64,000 nucleotides of DNA from NCBI GenBank assembly GCA_019054805.1, contig JAHQIY010000024.1, forward strand, positions 558,001-622,000. The letters are read 5' to 3'. The DNA comes from Brachionus manjavacas (lineage: Eukaryota > Rotifera > Eurotatoria > Ploima > Brachionidae). Shown here piece after piece: positions 56,901 to 64,000 of the stretch. Both the position numbers and the translations under genes were made by a program. The notes under the pieces were generated by a model, which saw only the letters and a program-made list of their open reading frames with translations, did not search any database and was not told the origin of the DNA. Numbering within the stretch: position 1 is the stretch's first letter; every line of letters begins with the position of its first letter.

Positions 56901-58739
56901 TTTCGCAGACGCTTAAATTTTAACTTTTTATTAATGTCTAGAGTATTTTTTCTGAAATATCCAAACCATGATTCTACAGGATTATTAGTCAATCGTGTTA
57001 GCCGAGATCTTTGAGGAAAATTGTCTTTTTCCAACGAAATTAGAACTCCACTCCATAAAGGTACCAAATGAATCCTTTTTTCTATTATTTTCACCAAAAT
57101 TGGCTTGTAAAACTCATTTGTTTTAATAATTTGATCTTTAGACTCTTCTGTTATGCATTTTTTATAAAAACTCAACCGTTGCTCAAAGAACTTTGTAAAT
57201 GGTGAATCCAAAATATAATTTTTAGACATATCATTTTCGAAATTTTTATGTTCTATTCCAGATTCCTTTGAAGTTATCAAAAATTTTCGATCAAATTTTT
57301 TAAAAAGTTGATTCAGGCAGTCATAATTCCTAATGCTTATCTCTATATTCATTCTAACGAGCGAACGAAGTAATAACTGAGATAATTTAGGTTGACAAAA
57401 TATAGTGACCATATCTCCCAAATTCTAATTAAATTCATCAATCGAGGTACAGTTTTGAAGCATTGAAAAGCAATAAATAAATGCTGCGCGCATCTTATCG
57501 GTTATTTTTCCCTTTGTTGTATTAACATCATCAAGATCATCGATTATTATTTTTAAAAAATGAGTTGAACAAATATAGATTTTTGAATTTAAAATTTTCG
57601 AAAAGGAATAATCTCTTAAAACGACAATGTTGTAGCTTAATTTCAGATATTGAATAATATCAGAGTTTAAAATGATCCTCAAAAGTGCGTTTATATTGGA
57701 TCATAACTTACAATTGAATATAATAGTGGCTTTTTATGATTGAAAATAGCAGGAATAAAAATGCCGGAAGCGTCAAAATACCAAACTGGATTTTTTTTTT
57801 GAATGCTATCCCACATCCTTAATTGAATTTCAGAATAAATGTTCATGGAGAAAGGCTAAATGGATATTTCTTGAATGAATCCTTTTATCCCTTTTTTACA
57901 AGTGCTTTTTACTAACAGGTCAAATGAAGATTTCGCTGCATCTGCATCCGATCTCACCTCATTGAATAATTTAAATCTATGTGTATGTTCAGTTGACATC
58001 TTCCTAATTACTGAATAATCGATCGGATGGTCAGTTTTGATATGATTTTGGGCTCTGAAGTTAGTAATCCCCATTGATTTTATTTTTTGAGACATTAACT
58101 CTCTTTTTTCTCCAATAATTCTTTTGTTTTTAGGGTTTACTACATACGATTTGTGATTTAGTTTGTATTTATCCAAGTTGATAATTAGTTCATCCATTTC
58201 GAAAGACGGAATATTGAGTTTGAAGGTGTTTTCAAATGATATGCAAGAAAATATACCATTCTAACAATGTCCTTTTTTCCTTCCATTTTCTTTCCTAAAC
58301 CAGTTTGAACCATATTTTAGCCAACACAGAATACCAATAGCCTGAAATTTCATAGATATAAATTCACAAAATTGGGCATTGAATCGTTTTCGACTATCCG
58401 TTTTACTTGTTTGAAAAAATTTTTTCAATTATATTTTATCCTTTACAGAAAAACGAATAATTTTATGTTCCTTTTCAAGTCTTATTTGTTTGAACTTGTT
58501 CATTACATTTGTTTTTACTTTTTGGTGTCTCATTTCCACATTGTATGTAAAAACAGTGAATCTACAAGTACATAAGCACCATAAATAAAAAGGCAAAGCC
58601 TTCCCCATAATGTGTTTTCACCACTATAATAGCCAACAAGTTCACATGGTGTATGAGCATTCTCAATCAAAAATTGCACTGATTTATCAACCTTAACGTT
58701 TAAATCAATGTTTGATCGTCCTTTTCTATTTTGACTCAT
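56897..58739 (-). pseudogene. MULE-like transposase of element B
   Basis: The N-terminus at 58739 reads SQNRKGRSNIDLNVKVDKSV. A degraded DNA-binding region lies near 58350-58200. 58197-57856 contains SYVVNPKNKRIIGEKRELMS and CKKGIKGFIQEISI, then TAG. 57840-57700 has the first Asp (NPVWYFDASGIFIPA). 57682-57425 has ILNSKIYICSTHFLKIIIDD. 57421-56897 has VPLWSGVLISLEKDNF and LTNNPVESWFGYFRKNTLD, ending KFKRLRK. Each block has a counterpart in element A, though identity is low, so the two elements are separate lineages. The stop and frame changes make it inactive. Confidence 0.65.
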
Positions 58740-59313
58740 TATTTAGTTAAATAATAATTTTTCTTAATAACTATCTAAAATATCTAAAATTTTTTAAAAA
58801 TATTAATTGCTTCTTTAGAAAAAATAATTTTTAGAAATCTTTTTATGTTATGAAATGGCATTCTATTAGAATAGCAATAGTCAAAATAGAATGATGATAA
58901 TATGATAATTAAATTAACATGTAATAAATGAGAAAATGTTAAAATAGCAATTCATATTAATTAGCATGGCAAGTTTTTTTTCTATTTAACTTTTTTAAAA
59001 TCATAACCAATTAGAATCTTCTATTTTTAAATTATTAAATTATCATAATTAATGAAAGTCGTATATTTTCCAGGTTGAACACGTTTTTTAATTTTTATTT
59101 TAGAATGCTTTATGTTTGGCTTAATCAAACATTTAAATAAATTCAAGCTCATATTCATAATTGTCGTTTCAGAGACCTTTTATTTAACCCTTTTGTTCAA
59201 TTTAGTATGCAATGAAGTAATGAATAAATCAATTTTGTAGTTATTGAATTTAATATATTAAATAATTAATAATTCTACTTTTTTTTTTAAAAATTAGAAA
59301 TTTTAAACCAAAA
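58740..59313. promoter_or_regulatory. Divergent intergenic region of element B
   Basis: About 570 bp of AT-rich sequence lie between the divergent transposase (minus) and JAMM-like ORF (plus). This is the same arrangement as element A at 10775-11150. No specific promoter motif is supported. Confidence 0.3.
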
Positions 59314-59830
59314 ATGTCCATCCATATATATGATATAATTAATGATCCACAAACAATGCACATATCCTATGAAATTGGTGGTCTTTTCGAATTAGTAACA
59401 GGAAATATCACCAATATTCAAAACGGAAGTCCAGAAACACTGTTCCTGGAATCAATTCCAATATATACTATATCCGATGAACTAATTTCATGGCATACGC
59501 ATCCAATTTCGTCGACTATTAGGAAAAATAACTTTCAAGGACAGTTTGACGAAAATGAAATTAAAATTCATTTTGACGCATTTCCATCGCCAGTCGATAT
59601 AGTAAAATTTACTGAAAGCAGCCTTTGGAGCAGCCAACAATTGGATCAAATAAGTAAAAAGAAATTGAAGAAAATATTAACGATATTTGTGATGTTATGT
59701 CGAATATTTCTGTGTATTGTCATAATTGCGGAAGCATTTCTGTGAAGAATATAGTCGAAAACTATCTAGCAGATTTCGAAAAGTCTAACATAAATTTTTT
59801 TAAATTGAGTATTTGTTTAAGGAAATATTT
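59314..59830 (+). pseudogene. JAMM/MPN-like metalloprotease ORF
   Basis: The ATG at 59314 opens 143 codons. Candidate JAMM residues are all present and in order: Glu20 in YEIGGLFELVTG, His61 and His63 in ELISWHTHPISS, Ser92 and Asp95 in FPSPVDIVKF. The spacing between the HxH and S-x2-D parts is longer (about 28 residues) than in typical JAMM proteins. A one-base shift in the A-run near 59658 separates the annotated C-terminus from a better frame, EIEENINDICDVMSNISVYC and HNCGSISVKNIVENYL, up to about 59825. It is likely a zinc isopeptidase acting on ubiquitin-like conjugates. The only lesion visible is that single-base shift. Confidence 0.6.
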
Positions 59831-60365
59831 AATTTTAATAAAATATAATTATTTCAATATTTTTTTTTTATATTAATATTTTTAAATAATTTTAATATAT
59901 AACTTGTCACAATGCAAAACTTTTATAATTATTTTGAAATATTATGACTTAGTAAAAGGTTTTTTTCTAGGTAATTTTTAATGTATTAAAAAATTTTTTA
60001 TTTTAATTTCACTTAATTGAATTAAAGATGGTATCCAATCCTAAACTTTAATTTTTAGATTTCGTTAATATTAATCTTATTAAATAAATTAAGGTATCTA
60101 ATTTCGGTAAACGATTACCGACTTGTCGTTAAATAAGATTGTCAGGAATTAAGATTTTTTGTTTTGTAAATAAAAAATTGACATTTATTTATCTATAACA
60201 ATTATTTTTAAAAAATTATTTTTAAATTTTAAAGAAAATCCATTTTATAATGGATGTCAAAGAATGCAGAGTTTGATGAAATCTAAAAAAAATTTTGACA
60301 CTTCCTAAAAAGAAAACTTCGAAGTTGGACTCCTTTATACATTCCTAGTTATTAATTCTTCCTAT
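59831..60365. other. AT-rich spacer
   Basis: No gene, repeat or structure is supported between the JAMM-like ORF and the duplicated segment at 60366. Confidence 0.45.
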
Positions 60366-61905
60366 AATTGAAAAGAAAATTTCAGAAATTCTGAGTTTTT
60401 AAAGGTTACTAAGCTCTTTAACTTAAAAAAAATCAAAATCTTCAAAACTATTTAAAAATTTAATTTGTTATTTTTTGACTCATCTTATCGATTGAATGAC
60501 GATTATAATTTTTTAATAATCTATTTTTGAAAAAAAATAATAATAACAATATATCATAAATAATTTGCACTTGCATTTCATAAATAAAAAGCGACATTTT
60601 GAACATTTATGCATTTGGCCACTATGAATCACAAAGCCCCGCCGATTTTTACAAGATTTCCCACAAAAAACACAACTCTAATTAAATAAAGTCATAAAAC
60701 AACTTATATACAACAATATATTTAACTGTTAAAATTATTACTATGGGATCCTCTGAATTTTCTTGTTGTTTTCGTTTAGAATAGTTTTTTGAATTTAAAG
60801 TTTTTATAATGTCTTGAATCTTCTTAAAATTTTAAATTTTAAATTTAATCAGATCATAAATATTAGTACAAACAAGTCTAGATCCTTAATTTGAGAATTT
60901 TTTTTCTTTATTTCATAGTCAGTATGATTGTACAAATTATTAAATTCGTCTTTAATTGTATCACAATTATCTAAATAAAACCGGTTAAAGATTTTTAGAT
61001 TTCCATTAATCAATTTTTGAAGCAGATAAGCGACTTGTCTTAAAAAACTTGCTTGGTTCAATTCAAAAAAAATAAAAAATTTTGGAGATTTAATGGGAAA
61101 AAAGATAAAACTCTAGAAAATGAGAAAATCACCCTGTAAGTCTTTGATTTTCAAAAGTATGTGACAATACTTCTTTCGATATTTCATCAGATTTCCCTTT
61201 CAACAGGATTAATTCATTTTCTTTATGGATTAATTCATTTATCCTTTGTTGAATGATGTTGGAATACTCGATCGTTAATTGTTCGATTAAAGTATTTAAA
61301 CTTTGGTCTTTTTTAGGTTCTTTATTTTGAACATAATTTTAAAAATTTTCTTCTGCTTCCATTAATTTTTTGTTTAGTTGATGATTTTCACTAAAAATAA
61401 ATATAATTTTTAATCAAGAATAAAAAACAAATTAAAACTTATGCAATTGATTTATACTTTGATCAAGCTCAGTGATAAATTTATCTTTTTCCTTTACCAA
61501 AGATTCTTTCTCGTCTTTTAAATATGAAAATTTCAGTTCCAACTCATTTAAACTTTATTGATTTTGAGTTCGATCAAAATTTGGGAATCCTTCATTTTTT
61601 CAATAAATTAACCGATACTGAAAATAAAAAACATTTAAAAAAAATACACAAAATTAAAAAGCATTTTGAATCTTTTCTCGATTTCAGTTTCAAATTATAA
61701 TTCGAAAATTTTAATTTTCAAAAGAACAAATGTCCCGAACAATCATATAAATATCAATGCAAAAAAAGTTACTTCAAAAAAATATTTAATATTTGAAAAT
61801 CCAATTCTATAAATAATCTCTTATGAGATGCTGATATTTATTCAGTCTTTTTTTTATGCTCTTGTTTTTGTAGGGGTTCTGAAGTTCCTTTCAATTCGAT
61901 TGTTA
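60366..61905 (-). pseudogene. C2H2/coiled-coil gene segment, copy 3 (direct copy of 44124-45600)
   Basis: Nearly identical to 44124-45600 in the same orientation. The minus-strand frame at 61061-60849 is open here (QASFLRQVAYLLQKLINGNL, NHTDYEIKKKNSQIKDLDLF), and a finger exon is at 60690-60595. The coiled-coil exon is at 61400-61131. It is better preserved than copy 1, which lacks part of the QASFLRQVAYLLQ segment. 61906-62205 is AT-rich linker. Confidence 0.6.
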
Positions 61906-62205
61906 GATTTTCTAAACTTGTGCTTTTTACAAGTAAATTAATTTTTTAATTTTTTTATTTAGAAGAATTTTTAGAATTTAAAATATGGAAAATCTTTATT
62001 AAAATCGAAAAAATAATCAGATAAGATTCTGCGAAATTGAAAACTTTCTTAATGTAGATTATTAAATTTAAATTAAAATTTACATTTTTTCATTTTGTTT
62101 TTTAAGTCATCAAATGCATCTTCAATTCTGTCGAACAGCTCAAAAGGACGATTATATTTTTTTCAGTAAAATATTCAAATTTTTTTAAAGAGAAAATCGC
62201 CGTCG

Positions 62206-64000
62206 GCTATTAACAATTAAAGACGAATTTAATAATTTGTACAATCATACTGACTATGAAATAAAGAAAAAAAATTCTCAAATTAAGGATCTAGACTTGT
62301 TTGTACTAATATTTATGATCTGATTAAATTTAAAATTTAAAATTTTAAGAAGATTCAAGACATTATAAAAACTTTAAATTCAAAAAACTATTCTAAACGA
62401 AAACAACAAGAAAATTCAGAGGATCCCATAGTAATAATTTTAACAGTTAAATATATTGTTGTATATAAGTTGTTTTATGACTTTATTTAATTAGAGTTGT
62501 GTTTTTTGTGGGAAATCTTGTAAAAATCGGCGGGGCTTTGTGATTCATAGTGGCCAAATGCATAAATGTTCAAAATGTCGCTTTTTATTTATGAAATGCA
62601 AGTGCAAATTATTTATGATATATTGTTATTATTTTTTTTCAAAAATAGATTATTAAAAAATTATAATTGTCATTCAATCGATAAGATGAGTCAAAAAATA
62701 ACAAATTAAATTTTTAAATAGTTTTGAAGATTTTGATTTTTTTTAAGTTAAAGAGCTTAGTAACCTTTTAAAAACTCAGAATTTTTGAAATTTTCTTTTC
62801 AATTATTACCTTTCGATCTTTAATGCTGAATTTAATTCTTTGATTGAAAGCTTGATTGAAAATTAATCTTTGATAAAAAATCTCAATAAAATTCAGATTT
62901 GATAACAGTTTGCTTTTCCTTTTTTCTTAAATAGATATTTATCATCAAGACTTAAAATTTTTAATTTTTTGTTATTGTTTGTTAAATACTTTTAAGTGCA
63001 TTTTTTTTAATATTTTTTTGAAATTAATAATAAAAATATTATTTATAAATTTTTATTTATTTTTATTTGTTTACGTCCATTAAAAAAAAAAAAAATTAAA
63101 TATCTTTTTAAATATTTTATTAGAAAATTTGAATTATTATTCCAGTTTTACAAACAAATTTTAACCCGACCTTAAATAATTTCAATGTCAAGGCCGGACT
63201 TGACTTGAAAACGAAAAAAATTCCAAACTTGATATTGTCACCATTTCAATGTCACTTTTTTTCACAGGACTAACTAAATCACTTACAGACTTCCATTGGC
63301 GGAAACCACTAGAACTAGACTGTTTGTGACTATGGCACTTCTGGAAACGCGAATAAATACAAAATTTTATAATGAGAAACAAATCAGAATTCAACTTTAT
63401 TTGGTTTCTTTATTATAAAAGATATTATTTATAAAAGTCAATATCAAAATCATTTCGAAAATTTACAAATAAATCCAAAGATTTCCCAAATGTTTCAAAA
63501 CAATGGTTTTCTATATTAATTAAAGCAATAAAATGATTTATGTAAAAACCCAATCTTATTGGTTATAATTCAGAATTAGATGTTAGGTATTTTGGGCAAT
63601 ACGGAACCAATATCTCACTATTTATACCATACAAAAAAATTGCTTTATTTAGTAATATAATTATTGCAAGAATATTAAGAGACATTGCCCATTAGAGACA
63701 TTAGAGACATGCTCTTCTTTAGAGGAAGTAAAAATATCACTGAAAGGACTTGTATAAAAATGCTTTTTGATTACCTTTTCGAAAAAAATTTGGTACTCGA
63801 GTATTATTAATAATGACCCAAACTTAAACAAATAAAAAAAATCACATCTTCCAAAAAAACAAAATGAAATTGCGCGATAAAATATTGATATTGCGCCTTC
63901 CTCTTATCAAGCCAAACATTAATAACTTCAAATTACTTTATAAGTTCACCAATTTCATTGAAAGCTTTTTACTCATTATTAGAGGGTAAATATTTTATAA
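62206..64000 (-). repeat. Right inverted repeat of element B (runs off the window)
   Basis: The reverse complement of 42768-44727. Its inner ~600 bp are also the inverted partner of 60366-60985, so the right end of element B is a large hairpin with a ~1.2 kb loop. Finger codons CVFCGKSC are read on the plus strand near 62500-62530. Confidence 0.9.

Larger units (their letters stand above)
42768..64000. mobile_element. Element B: giant TIR MULE-like transposon (right end outside window)
   Basis: The inverted repeat 42768-44727 pairs with 62206-64000, and the right arm is still matching at the last base, so the element continues past the window. Inside, on the minus strand, are transposase (58739-56897), Ulp1-like protease (56900-56006) and a homeodomain-like/coiled-coil gene (55805-51890). 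On the plus strand is a JAMM-like ORF (59314). Older duplicated material (46000-51000) is included. The transposase is of the same family as element A. It is at least 21 kb, very large for a MULE. Confidence 0.65.

Noticed and set aside
5981..64000. Maverick/Polinton or virus-like identity for elements A and B
   Set aside because: No protein-primed DNA polymerase, packaging ATPase, capsid or retroviral-type integrase was found in them. The transposase blocks are MULE-like.

Overview
The window comes from a very AT-rich eukaryotic, almost certainly metazoan, nuclear genome. Evidence: short GT-AG introns, Ty3/gypsy and LINE retroelements, MULE and hAT DNA transposons, and a decayed MAP4K-type kinase. 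A small-bodied invertebrate with an AT-rich genome, such as a monogonont rotifer, would fit, but nothing here identifies the species. I see no clearly intact host gene. The window is a nested stack of satellites and mobile elements.

Layout. 1-5114 is a GC-richer satellite with 87-102 bp monomers and a higher-order repeat. 5116-5660 is a host-like coding remnant cut off by the satellite. 5981-22048 is element A, a DNA transposon with ~1 kb, nearly identical terminal inverted repeats (TIRs). On the minus strand it carries a MULE-like transposase followed by a cysteine-peptidase-like region (C19/USP-like boxes). On the plus strand it carries a divergently oriented C2H2 zinc-finger/coiled-coil gene. 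A 6.7 kb Ty3/gypsy element with 228 bp LTRs and a 4 bp target duplication sits inside that gene. The gypsy element itself has an extra 307-residue coiled-coil/RING ORF between integrase and its 3' LTR. 22140-25880 is a 120 bp tandem repeat split by a second, GC-rich, internally deleted gypsy element with 146 bp LTRs. 26181-27915 is a smaller classical MULE. 28500-41500 holds decayed LINEs, a kinase pseudogene, further transposase pieces and a decayed hAT element.

42768 to beyond the right edge is element B, with inverted repeats of about 1.8-2 kb. Going down its minus strand are a MULE-like transposase, an overlapping Ulp1-like (C48) protease ending in a RING/PHD-like zinc module, then a gene with a homeodomain-like segment, acidic repeats and long coiled coils. 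On the plus strand, divergent from the transposase, is a JAMM/MPN-like metalloprotease ORF. A C2H2/coiled-coil gene segment occurs in three copies (direct and inverted) at the element ends.

The most notable theme is that related giant TIR transposons, and one retroelement nested in them, carry different ubiquitin/SUMO-system modules: C19-like, Ulp1-like, JAMM-like and RING. The organisation is intact enough to recognise, but nearly every copy has stops or frameshifts. The functional reading is therefore inference about the ancestral elements, not about active genes here.
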